Shown piece by piece: positions 1 through 6,250 of a stretch of 64,000 nt of DNA. The stretch lies in contig NZ_RBKX01000001.1 of the NCBI RefSeq assembly GCF_003634615.1, forward strand, positions 3,472,001-3,536,000. Reading direction: 5' to 3'. The first letter of the stretch is position 1. Every line of letters starts with the position of its first letter. This DNA comes from Flavobacterium sp. 102 (GTDB taxonomy: Bacteria > Bacteroidota > Bacteroidia > Flavobacteriales > Flavobacteriaceae). Below the pieces are notes generated by a model. It ran no database searches, was not told the DNA's origin, and worked only from the letters and a program-made list of their open reading frames with translations. The position numbers were made by a program, and so were the translations under genes.

Positions 1-159
1 TAAATTGCTTTCACAAATAGCCAATGCCTATCTGTCTTTAAGCACATACTTATGCATACTGAACACTACAAACTGAACACTGTTTTAAAGGCATCGGCTA
101 TTCATAAAAGCAATCAGAAACATCCCAATTAGCAAATAAAAAATTATACCCTTGCCCGC

Positions 160-188
160 GCTACTGCCACGTCGCACTCGGTAGTAGC
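160..188. repeat. Short hairpin
   Basis: GCTACTGCC at 160-168 pairs with GGTAGTAGC at 180-188 with one mismatch and an 11-base loop. A T-rich run follows on the plus strand, so it could terminate a transcript entering from the left. Confidence 0.5.
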
Positions 189-292
189 ATTTGTTGTTTT
201 TTGAAGATGCTTCCCATTTTCAGTACAACTATTCAAGCTATAGAAATTCGATCTGCAAAATCGCCTTTTGGCATCCTCAAAAAATCAACCCT

Positions 293-387
293 AAGAAAGA
301 GTATAAAGTTCCTGCGTCCGATAAAAAGCTTCTCTGTAAGTTGGTTTGGTAATTTTATCAGCCGCAGGAACTTTATACCCTTTCCAA
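293..387. repeat. Long inverted repeat
   Basis: GTATAAAGTTCCTGCG at 301-316 is the exact reverse complement of 363-378. The pairing extends imperfectly on both sides, giving arms of roughly 35 bases around a loop of about 25 bases. The arms do not look like coding sequence or a simple terminator. Confidence 0.7.
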
Positions 388-454
388 AGACAATCCCGAT
401 TATTTAGCAAAATAAAAAAGAGATAAAAAAGACTGCAAAGCTAAGTTCCGGGTA

Positions 455-598
455 TTCAAAAAAGCAAGTTCAAGCCCTGCGGGTTTCAGATAAAATCTCC
501 ACCCATAACTTCCCATTACTACTTTTCCTTTGGTTTCACATTTCTCTTTTCAATCGTGTCTGGGGTAGTATTTTATCTGAAAAACTTGCTTTTTTGAA
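455..598. repeat. Two-block inverted repeat
   Basis: TTCAAAAAAGCAAGTT at 455-470 and TTTCAGATAAAAT near 484-496 recur as reverse complements at 583-598 and 570-582. The left arm carries about 14 extra bases between its two blocks, while the right arm has them joined, as if one copy gained an insertion or lost a segment. Confidence 0.7.
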
Positions 599-699
599 AC
601 CCTCCACTTCAACAGACGGCTTTCTTTTTTCTCTTTTTTTCTTTTGAAAAATTTTTGTGTGCGAAGCGTAGCGAAGCACGTCCACTTTAAACCGAAGTC

Positions 700-1119
700 A
701 TGAAGAATTACATTATTAAAACCCACAAAAAAGGCACGCTTTACGCCAAACCGCATATGTTCATTTTGAATAAAGGTCTGAATAGCGGTAAACCTAACAA
801 GGAACCATTCACTAACAGCTTTGTTGTCATTTTCGAAAATGAACAGGATTGTGAAAACATCTATTGGATAACCTTCAGCCTTTGGCAATCCAAATTTTGG
901 CATCGAAACTTGGTAGGGTCAGTAATTCCATTCTTAAGAATCACAGATTTTATCACAGAATTTTCGCGTAAAGCTGATGAAATGCTCAGTGATTTTGAAG
1001 AACATCAAAAAAATGTAAAGGCATTGCAACTACTAGAAGCAAAGGCAACTCAATTTAATCAAAACCTCAATTTAATTAATGATATGCGAAGAATCATTCT
1101 ACATCGCTATTGCAAATAA
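700..1119 (+). CDS. Conserved mobile-element protein, function unknown
   Basis: This encodes 139 residues. I recognise the general look of a protein common in Bacteroidota conjugative elements (possibly the DUF6943 family, not confirmed). The N-terminal half is basic and aromatic, with a GLNSGKP stretch near residue 28. The C-terminal third is predicted helical and charged. It has no signal peptide or membrane segment. It is the first gene of a plus-strand run that continues into the PcfK- and PcfJ-like genes, which suggests a role in element maintenance or transfer. No catalytic motif is visible. Confidence 0.6.
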   Translation: MKNYIIKTHKKGTLYAKPHMFILNKGLNSGKPNKEPFTNSFVVIFENEQDCENIYWITFSLWQSKFWHRNLVGSVIPFLRITDFITEFSRKADEMLSDFEEHQKNVKALQLLEAKATQFNQNLNLINDMRRIILHRYCK

Positions 1120-1139
1120 GTAACCTTAAAAACAAAATT

Positions 1140-1319
1140 ATGACACTATTTATCCTCTACCAAACCGACAATTGGAAAATGAAATCATCAAGAGTTTTTT
1201 TTGGTGTTTTCGATTGCCGAAAAAAAGCTTTGGACTGTGCAAAATATCACAATTTGAATGCACACAATTCAAAAATAGTAATTGAAGAAGTTACTCTAAA
1301 CCAATGTTCAGAACACTAA
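1140..1319 (+). CDS. Small conserved hypothetical protein
   Basis: This encodes 59 residues. The start at 1140 is preferred over an in-frame ATG at 1110, because 1110 lies inside the end of the previous gene, whereas 1140 begins a compact domain. The protein has alternating hydrophobic strands and one helix rich in Cys and Lys. It is co-directional with its neighbours and ends 16 bases before the PcfK-like gene, so it is probably co-transcribed with it. No family was recognised. Confidence 0.5.
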   Translation: MTLFILYQTDNWKMKSSRVFFGVFDCRKKALDCAKYHNLNAHNSKIVIEEVTLNQCSEH

Positions 1320-1335
1320 CCAAATAGTATATGCC

Positions 1336-1686
1336 ATGGAAGAAACGACAGACCCATTTAAAGAAGCAATTGTAAACCATTTGCAAGAATTAGCAAATAA
1401 CGATGCCTTGTTTGCCATAACATTTAGCAAGCCGTACAAAAATATTGATGACTGTGCTACATACATTCTCAACGAAGTAAAGAAAAGCCAAAGACAAGGC
1501 TTCGATGACGATGAAATTTTCAATATGGCAATCCACTATTATGATGAAGAAACAGTCGAAATCGGTAAGCCAATAAAAGCCAAAGTAGTAGTAAATCGCT
1601 CAATAGCTGCTGCTCGCACAAACGATTTTCCAAAATCAACAACCAAAAACGGTGATGCTAATCAAACTTCATTATTCAAACTGTAA
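1336..1686 (+). CDS. PcfK-like family protein
   Basis: This encodes 116 residues. The NIDDCATYILNEVKKS stretch and the later IFNMAIHYYDEE stretch are the hallmarks of the PcfK-like family, named after a gene of the conjugative plasmid pCF10 and common in Bacteroidota integrative elements. The biochemical role of the family is not established. The C-terminal tail is polar and probably disordered. It lies directly upstream of the PcfJ-like gene with a 4-base gap, the usual pairing. Start at 1336; an internal methionine is unlikely because the conserved N-terminus would be lost. Confidence 0.85.
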   Translation: MEETTDPFKEAIVNHLQELANNDALFAITFSKPYKNIDDCATYILNEVKKSQRQGFDDDEIFNMAIHYYDEETVEIGKPIKAKVVVNRSIAAARTNDFPKSTTKNGDANQTSLFKL

Positions 1687-1690
1687 CGCT

Positions 1691-2980
1691 ATGATACCAA
1701 AAACGGCACTCGAAATTAAAATAGTTGAGTTGAGTAAGAACTTACCTCAAGTTACACAACAGCAAAATGAATTAGCATTTGCAAAATGCTTTGCGAACTA
1801 CGCCGTTCAGTCAAGAAAAAGTATTTTCTGTCTTGAATGCGGTTATGATTGGAAAACTAATGACACAAAGAAATTGAAAAAAGTTATATGCGAAAGATGC
1901 GCTAAAAGCTTGGTAGTAACTGATAAATATAGCAATGGATTAAAGGAAACAGATTATTACCAAATAATTACATCAGCTGATAATTTCCAGATTGTCAGAA
2001 TGATTTGTATGACAAAAACAATGAGAAAGAATTGTAATAGCTCTTATTTTGCGCATGAAGTAATGCAGTTATTCATTGATGAATTCGGAAAAACCCGAAC
2101 GATATCAAAAAATGTAATGGGTATGTCGCAATACTATGACCAATGGATAGTTTATAGTGAGCTATCACTCAAATCTAAAAGTGAGAACAGGCGATTTTAT
2201 CTTAGTCCAAGTTATGTAATGCCAAACAAAAAAGTGCTTCCAATAATAAAGCGAAACGGCTTTAAAGGTAAATTCTATCGTATTGCACCTCAAATTCTTT
2301 TTAAAGCGATTCTATCCGATAGTATCGCTGAAACCTTGCTAAAAGCCAATCAACAAGATATGCTATATTATCATATTAGAAATACAAGTTTAAAACCGAC
2401 AGGAACTTATTGGAATGCAATAAAAATCTGCATCAGAAACAACTACCAAATTAAAGATGCAAAACTATGGATTGATTACATCGATTTGCTTGAACATTTT
2501 ATGAAAGATATTAGAAGTCCAAAATATGTTTGTCCATTAGATTTAAAAAAGGCACACGATAAATTGATGGCTAAAAAGGTAAAAGAAATTTGGAAAAATA
2601 CTGTTGAGGAGAACAAAAAGCAAATTGACAAAAACCAAAGACATTACTTCAAAGCTAAAAAGCAATTCCTCGGATTAGTGTTTACTGAAAAAAACATTTC
2701 AATAAATGTAATTGAAACCATAAAGGAATTTTTGGAAGAGGGCTGTATTCACAATCATTGTGTGTTTACTAATGAATACTACAAAAAGCAAAATTCACTT
2801 ATTCTTTCAGCAAAAGTAAATGGCGTTCATACTGAAACAATCCAAGTTTCTCTTGAAAATCTTGAGATTCTTCAATCGCGGGGCAAAGGCAATAAGGCAA
2901 CTAAGTATAACAAAGAGATTATTAAGCTAGTCAACAAAAATCTTCCTCAAATAAGGGCAAGGATGAAAACAGCTTGCTAA
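1691..2980 (+). CDS. PcfJ-like protein with zinc ribbon
   Basis: This encodes 429 residues from the ATG at 1691, four bases after the stop of the PcfK-like gene. An earlier in-frame ATG at 1652 lies inside that gene and is less likely. A CLEC...CERC pair near residues 47-69 looks like a zinc ribbon. The long C-terminal half, with a conserved-looking CIHNHCVF segment near residue 354, is typical of the PcfJ-like family found in conjugative plasmids and integrative elements. The role is unknown; nucleic-acid binding is inferred from the zinc ribbon. It ends just before a strong hairpin terminator. Confidence 0.75.
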   Translation: MIPKTALEIKIVELSKNLPQVTQQQNELAFAKCFANYAVQSRKSIFCLECGYDWKTNDTKKLKKVICERCAKSLVVTDKYSNGLKETDYYQIITSADNFQIVRMICMTKTMRKNCNSSYFAHEVMQLFIDEFGKTRTISKNVMGMSQYYDQWIVYSELSLKSKSENRRFYLSPSYVMPNKKVLPIIKRNGFKGKFYRIAPQILFKAILSDSIAETLLKANQQDMLYYHIRNTSLKPTGTYWNAIKICIRNNYQIKDAKLWIDYIDLLEHFMKDIRSPKYVCPLDLKKAHDKLMAKKVKEIWKNTVEENKKQIDKNQRHYFKAKKQFLGLVFTEKNISINVIETIKEFLEEGCIHNHCVFTNEYYKKQNSLILSAKVNGVHTETIQVSLENLEILQSRGKGNKATKYNKEIIKLVNKNLPQIRARMKTAC

Positions 2981-2986
2981 CAAAAA

Positions 2987-3012
2987 AAGCCAGGTCTTTC
3001 GACTTGGCTTTC
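2987..3012. terminator. Bidirectional terminator
   Basis: AAGCCAGGTC and GACTTGGCTT form a 10-bp stem with one G-T pair around a TTTC loop. It is flanked by A's on the left and T's on the right, so it can end both the plus-strand pcf run and the minus-strand cassette. Confidence 0.8.
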
Positions 3013-3035
3013 TTTTGTTTAACCCAAAGGTCAAA

Positions 3036-3212
3036 CTACTTTTTGTGCTTCTTTATAATACTTTTAAGTACTAGTGATATTGTAAAACTGACAACTGCAC
3101 CGAGAGCAGCTAGTAAAACAGTTTTAAAAACATCCGCCGATTGAATATTGGGTATAATACTCAAAAATGTTCCACCGACAGTACCCATTAAAGTATGGCT
3201 ATTTGTTTGCAT
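3036..3212 (-). CDS. Tiny membrane protein, holin-like
   Basis: This encodes 58 residues. The start at 3212 overlaps the last 14 bases of the upstream gene, suggesting translational coupling. The protein has a Gly-rich hydrophobic N-terminal stretch, then a clear transmembrane helix around residues 30-50 (rich in Leu, Ala, Val), and ends in a strongly basic tail, KSIIKKHKK. Size, topology and position next to another small hydrophobic gene resemble phage holins or small toxins, but this is inference. It is the last gene of the five-gene cassette. Confidence 0.55.
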   Translation of the reverse strand: MQTNSHTLMGTVGGTFLSIIPNIQSADVFKTVLLAALGAVVSFTISLVLKSIIKKHKK

Positions 3213-3417
3213 TATCTCCTATAGTTGTTAGTTGGCTTACTGCCGAGGCAACGCCACCGGCAACAACTAAATAGCCACCAACTGAAGTAACTAAAACTGG
3301 CAAAGCAATTGGAGCTGCCAATATGGTTCCACCTACAGCTGCCAAAACCAAACCAACATTTCGAAGCACTTTAAAAAATTTCGGAGTGGGAGCTTGCGCT
3401 CTATTAACAAGTTTCAT
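3199..3417 (-). CDS. Small Ala/Gly/Val-rich membrane protein
   Basis: This encodes 72 residues. After a short basic N-terminus it has two hydrophobic segments, about residues 20-40 and 41-60, rich in Ala, Val and Gly, and a polar tail. It could be a two-helix membrane protein similar in design to holins. It starts 11 bases after the end of the exported repeat protein and overlaps the next tiny gene by 14 bases, so it lies in the middle of one transcript. I do not recognise a named family. Confidence 0.6.
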   Translation of the reverse strand: MKLVNRAQAPTPKFFKVLRNVGLVLAAVGGTILAAPIALPVLVTSVGGYLVVAGGVASAVSQLTTIGDNANK

Positions 3418-3428
3418 GATCGAGGATT

Positions 3429-4319
3429 TTATTCAGTTGAAAAAAGTGGTCTGAGAACACAACCGGTGCTTTTAGACCAATCAGAAGTTTGACTATCTTC
3501 TGAAATAGTAAAATCACCTCCAGTAGACGTACCTTTACCACCTCGTCCGCCTGTATCAAAAACACATCCGCCGCCAAGTTCATTTCCTCTTCCGCCAGTA
3601 TCAAGATTTGCAAGTTCTCCAGTTGAATTTGTATTGCGTCCTCCAATGTCATAAATAGTAAACTGACCTGTATCAGTTCCACCTTTTCCACCAATGTCAT
3701 CTAAAGGATTTAAGCCTCCACCGGAATCCCTACCACCAATTTCAGAATAAGCATATTCTCCTGTGGTGCTTTTTCCACCATTTCCACCACCTGTCTCTGG
3801 GCAAATGGTATAAGTGTTTTCAAGACCACCTGTCGAATTTTTACCTCCGGTATCAAGTGCAGAAAATTCACCGCCAGTACTTCTTCCACCAATATCGAAA
3901 AAGTCCCAATCATCACTCGCATTAATTTGTCCCGTATCGGTTGAAGTACCTCTTCCACCTATATCTGAAAGAGCAAATTCGCCTGTGTTTGTGTTCGCGC
4001 CTCTGCCGCCAGTATCCAAATCGTCAAAATCATCTGGATTATCTACTTGTCCAGTATCGCTTGAAGTACCAGTCCCATTTCGTCCACCAGTTTCATTTAA
4101 AAAAGCAAACGTACATTGTGTTTCGCCAGTCAAATTAGTTAAAAGGGTTGGTTCGGGATTCTGTTTACCTCCGATATCAAAAAATCCGCCAGTATCGGGT
4201 GTTTTACTACCACCAATTGTGGTGGTCTGAGTGGGTTGAGCATAGCTGATAAATGTTCCTAGAACGGCAATTAAAAGAAACAATCCTTGTTTCAGTTTAT
4301 TTAAAAAATTTGTTTTCAT
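3429..4319 (-). CDS. Exported GG-repeat protein
   Basis: This encodes 296 residues. A signal peptide occupies roughly residues 1-28 (basic start, hydrophobic core, cleavage after SYAQ). The mature part is low-complexity and acidic, with eleven copies of [DE][IT]GG[RK] spaced irregularly by about 10-35 residues and separated by Thr/Ser/Gly/Asp-rich linkers. Only a few Cys are present. No enzyme domain is visible. The regular D-x-G-G-R/K pattern could be a binding repeat, a processing site or a metal-binding motif; none can be chosen from sequence. It lies between the DUF5675-like gene and the hydrophobic genes of the cassette. Confidence 0.7.
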   Translation of the reverse strand: MKTNFLNKLKQGLFLLIAVLGTFISYAQPTQTTTIGGSKTPDTGGFFDIGGKQNPEPTLLTNLTGETQCTFAFLNETGGRNGTGTSSDTGQVDNPDDFDDLDTGGRGANTNTGEFALSDIGGRGTSTDTGQINASDDWDFFDIGGRSTGGEFSALDTGGKNSTGGLENTYTICPETGGGNGGKSTTGEYAYSEIGGRDSGGGLNPLDDIGGKGGTDTGQFTIYDIGGRNTNSTGELANLDTGGRGNELGGGCVFDTGGRGGKGTSTGGDFTISEDSQTSDWSKSTGCVLRPLFSTE

Positions 4320-4331
4320 AATAATAAAAAT

Positions 4332-4727
4332 TTAAGATTTGATAATGATTAAAACTCGTTGCTTTTCATCCAAAGCTTTATAAACAATAGTTCTAAGCTT
4401 GGTAAAAGCTTTTCGGGATAGTAGACCTAAACCGGCTCCCGAAATCTTTGTAACCGGTGCAATGCAGCCATTCAGTTCTTTGATGGCATTATTGGCAGGA
4501 TGAATCAAAATCGAACTTCGATTTGAAACATTCACTATTTCAATATGCCATTTGAACTTTTTGCTGTACCGCTTTTGTAATAAATATTTCCCTTCCGGAA
4601 TGCAGGAAATCATTTTCTGATTTTCCTTCCAAGACAATTCAATTGTTTTACAAATCAATTTGCCCTCAAATTCAAGATTTCCATTAGTTCCTTCAGGGAA
4701 ATAAGTTCTGGTAATTAGGAGAACCAT
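4332..4727 (-). CDS. DUF5675-like protein with His/Cys motif
   Basis: This encodes 131 residues. The pattern IHPANN (His76, Asn79) followed by NGCI (Gly87, Cys88) matches what I remember of the DUF5675 family. It also recalls the His...Gly-Cys arrangement of L,D-transpeptidases and related cysteine enzymes. It has no signal peptide. The start overlaps the stop of the upstream gene by one base (TAATG), a strong sign of coupled translation. In phages this family tends to lie near lysis genes, so a cell-wall-directed role is a reasonable but untested guess. Confidence 0.7.
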   Translation of the reverse strand: MVLLITRTYFPEGTNGNLEFEGKLICKTIELSWKENQKMISCIPEGKYLLQKRYSKKFKWHIEIVNVSNRSSILIHPANNAIKELNGCIAPVTKISGAGLGLLSRKAFTKLRTIVYKALDEKQRVLIIIKS

Positions 4728-5488
4728 TACACACCGCTGTCAACCTTAACAATCGATAATGGGTTAAATGCACCGTTTTTAAGTGGGTACATTTGACCGT
4801 TAACCTCTTGATAAAATTCAATTCCCAAAGCAAGGAATAGCGGCTTAGTACTCGCAGCTGTAACTTGATTAGTTTGCGCAACCGCAACGGTCGCCACAGC
4901 ATCCCAAGGTAAAATAGCTGTCTCAGAGTGTTGCTCAATAAAGGTTTCCGCCTCAAAGTCAATCTCTGCACCGGCAGAAATAATCTTATAATGCGTAGTC
5001 CCTGACGGAGCCGCAATCATGTTAATCGGAACAAACGGTGGAATATCCACTGTAATTTCACCACTAACACGGTCTATTGCACCAGTATAAGGAGCATAAA
5101 GACTTGTGCCAAGCTTACCTCTGATATTGAATTCAAACCCAATAAGTAATTCGGCTTCACCGTCAATTACATTTCGCAGACCTCTTTCACTAACTAAGTC
5201 AGCTTGGATAACTTTAACCATTTCTTTCGTAAGTCGACTTACCATTCTGCCATCAGCAGAATTCAATAGCAAAGCTCTCAATGCAGTTCTAAGTAATTTT
5301 CCGGCCTTCCCAGCCCGTCCAAATTCAGAACCGTTTTCGCGAGTTCTTTGAAACGCAGGATCACTTTCAATCCTACTTTTTTCGATACCTCCTTTCTCGC
5401 GGGCAAGATGCCCGTCTTGCGAGGTTTTGTAAAAGGTAATACCTCCGATAGTACCTTTTAGTTTAATTATGCCTTTCTGTCTTGCCAT
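4727..5488 (-). CDS. Conserved hypothetical protein, first gene of cassette
   Basis: This encodes 253 residues. The N-terminus is basic, with KGTIGGITFYK at about residues 11-21. A conserved-looking block follows around residues 45-70 (DPAFQRTRENGSEFGRAGKAG), and the C-terminal half is beta-rich. I recognise this N-terminus as recurring in Flavobacterium and relatives, always as a hypothetical protein, but know of no function. It has no signal peptide or membrane segment. A structural or nucleic-acid-binding role is possible. It is followed by the DUF5675-like gene with a one-base overlap and leads the minus-strand cassette. Confidence 0.7.
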   Translation of the reverse strand: MARQKGIIKLKGTIGGITFYKTSQDGHLAREKGGIEKSRIESDPAFQRTRENGSEFGRAGKAGKLLRTALRALLLNSADGRMVSRLTKEMVKVIQADLVSERGLRNVIDGEAELLIGFEFNIRGKLGTSLYAPYTGAIDRVSGEITVDIPPFVPINMIAAPSGTTHYKIISAGAEIDFEAETFIEQHSETAILPWDAVATVAVAQTNQVTAASTKPLFLALGIEFYQEVNGQMYPLKNGAFNPLSIVKVDSGV

Positions 5489-5751
5489 AATTTCTAAACT
5501 TTTGATTAATACTCATTTTCACAATTCACTTTCATTTCGTTAATCGTTGCAACTAAATCCCGAATGATTTAATCAAAGTTTCAAACATTAAAATCACAAT
5601 TCAAAAGGCACAGATAAGTAGTCAACTATAAACAACCATAATCGATTATTTTAGTCCATCACATTATCCAAAAAATGTATAAATTTGCTATTGTGTTGAG
5701 CTACCTCATAGGTATAGCAAAGGCATAGATAAAGTATTAAATTGTACAACA
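5489..5751. other. Divergent intergenic region
   Basis: These 263 bases separate the minus-strand cassette from the divergent small gene. The right part holds a TAnnTTTG promoter box. I see no clear box on the minus strand and no long repeat. Confidence 0.5.
5680..5687 (+). promoter_or_regulatory. -7 promoter box
   Basis: TAAATTTG fits the Bacteroidota TAnnTTTG -7 consensus and lies 65 bases upstream of the GTG start of the small gene at 5752. No convincing -33 TTG was found. Confidence 0.5.
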
Positions 5752-5955
5752 GTGGCAACAAGCAACGTAAGAGTATGCATGTATCCGAAAGATGTACAAC
5801 GTATCATGGGCAAGACATATACTCAAGCCCGACTATATTTAAAGAAGATCAAAAAGCATCTAAATAAACTGGAGCACCAGTATATATCAGTTCAGGAATT
5901 TTGTGATTATAGTGGCTTACCTTTAGAGGAAGTTATACGTTGTATAGTAGGATAA
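5752..5955 (+). CDS. Small helical protein divergent from cassette
   Basis: This encodes 67 residues from a GTG start; an ATG at 5779 would give a shorter form but cut the conserved-looking N-terminus. The sequence (YPKDVQRIMGKTYTQARLYL) and the later FCDYSGLPLEEVIRCIVG segment resemble small Bacteroidota proteins that I recall as hypothetical. Two or three helices with basic residues suggest a DNA-binding regulator or recombination-directionality factor. Its position, facing away from the cassette and close to the attachment site, fits either. The function is not established. Confidence 0.6.
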   Translation: MATSNVRVCMYPKDVQRIMGKTYTQARLYLKKIKKHLNKLEHQYISVQEFCDYSGLPLEEVIRCIVG

Positions 5956-6167
5956 AAATTGAACAGCTTTATAGACTGTTGAACAATTAAAACCACTTAA
6001 AACTAGTTCAATATTTAGTACGAATTTGAACAAATTATTTTGTCAAACCCTAAGAATTGATTAAATTTACCTCATAAGATTTGAGGAGATTTGCATTACA
6101 GAAGCAAAATCGATGCCCTTGAATTTTTAGAATGTAAAATGCCTTATAAAACATAGGTTTAAGAGTG
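5956..6167. other. Element-end intergenic region
   Basis: AT-rich sequence between the small regulator-like gene and the tRNA fragment. It contains short GAACA/TTGAAC repeats around 5960-6035 that could be recombinase arm sites. No gene is seen. Confidence 0.4.
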
Positions 6168-6190
6168 AGGTTCGAATCCTGCTCTCCCCA
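6168..6190 (+). other. Displaced tRNA 3' end (putative attachment site)
   Basis: The sequence contains the T-loop GGTTCGAATCC and the acceptor end TCTCCCC followed by A. No matching 5' acceptor strand (GGGGAGA) or anticodon arm lies upstream, and the 5' side of the T-stem does not pair. It is therefore a fragment, not a tRNA gene. A terminator follows directly, as at the end of a real tRNA unit. This is the classic scar at the far end of an element integrated into a tRNA 3' end. The GGGGAGA acceptor is compatible with tRNA-Tyr, but that identity is uncertain. Confidence 0.75.
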
Positions 6191-6195
6191 CAAAA

Positions 6196-6225
6196 AACCG
6201 AAACTCACGTTTCGGTTTTTTTATT
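6196..6225. terminator. Terminator
   Basis: AACCGAAA and TTTCGGTT form an 8-bp stem with a 6-base loop followed by seven or more T's. It probably ended the original tRNA unit. On the other strand an A/T tract lets it also serve the photolyase operon. Confidence 0.8.
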
Positions 6226-6250
6226 TTTTATCTAAAAACTAAAATCTCTA

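Larger units (their letters stand above)
1..699. other. Non-coding, inverted-repeat-rich stretch
   Basis: I find no convincing gene in these 700 bases. The stretch holds three separate inverted repeats (listed individually), T-rich tracts, and a short direct repeat of GCGAAGC near 662-676. It lies just upstream of conjugative-element genes, so it may be a regulatory or DNA-processing region of the mobile element. That is inference only. Open frames on both strands here have no family resemblance and run through the repeats. Confidence 0.5.

Noticed and set aside
201..407. 68-residue open frame on the plus strand
   Set aside because: It runs straight through the long inverted repeat at 293-387 and has no family resemblance.
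550..903. 117-residue open frame on the minus strand
   Set aside because: It overlaps the better-supported gene at 700-1119 in antisense and includes the arm of an inverted repeat.
3814..4230. 138-residue plus-strand open frame rich in PPVS/PPIS
   Set aside because: It is the mirror of the GG-repeat gene on the other strand; the repeats remove stop codons in several frames.
6085..6190. Complete tRNA gene
   Set aside because: Only the T-loop side and 3' acceptor are present; no 5' acceptor, D-arm or anticodon arm can be folded.
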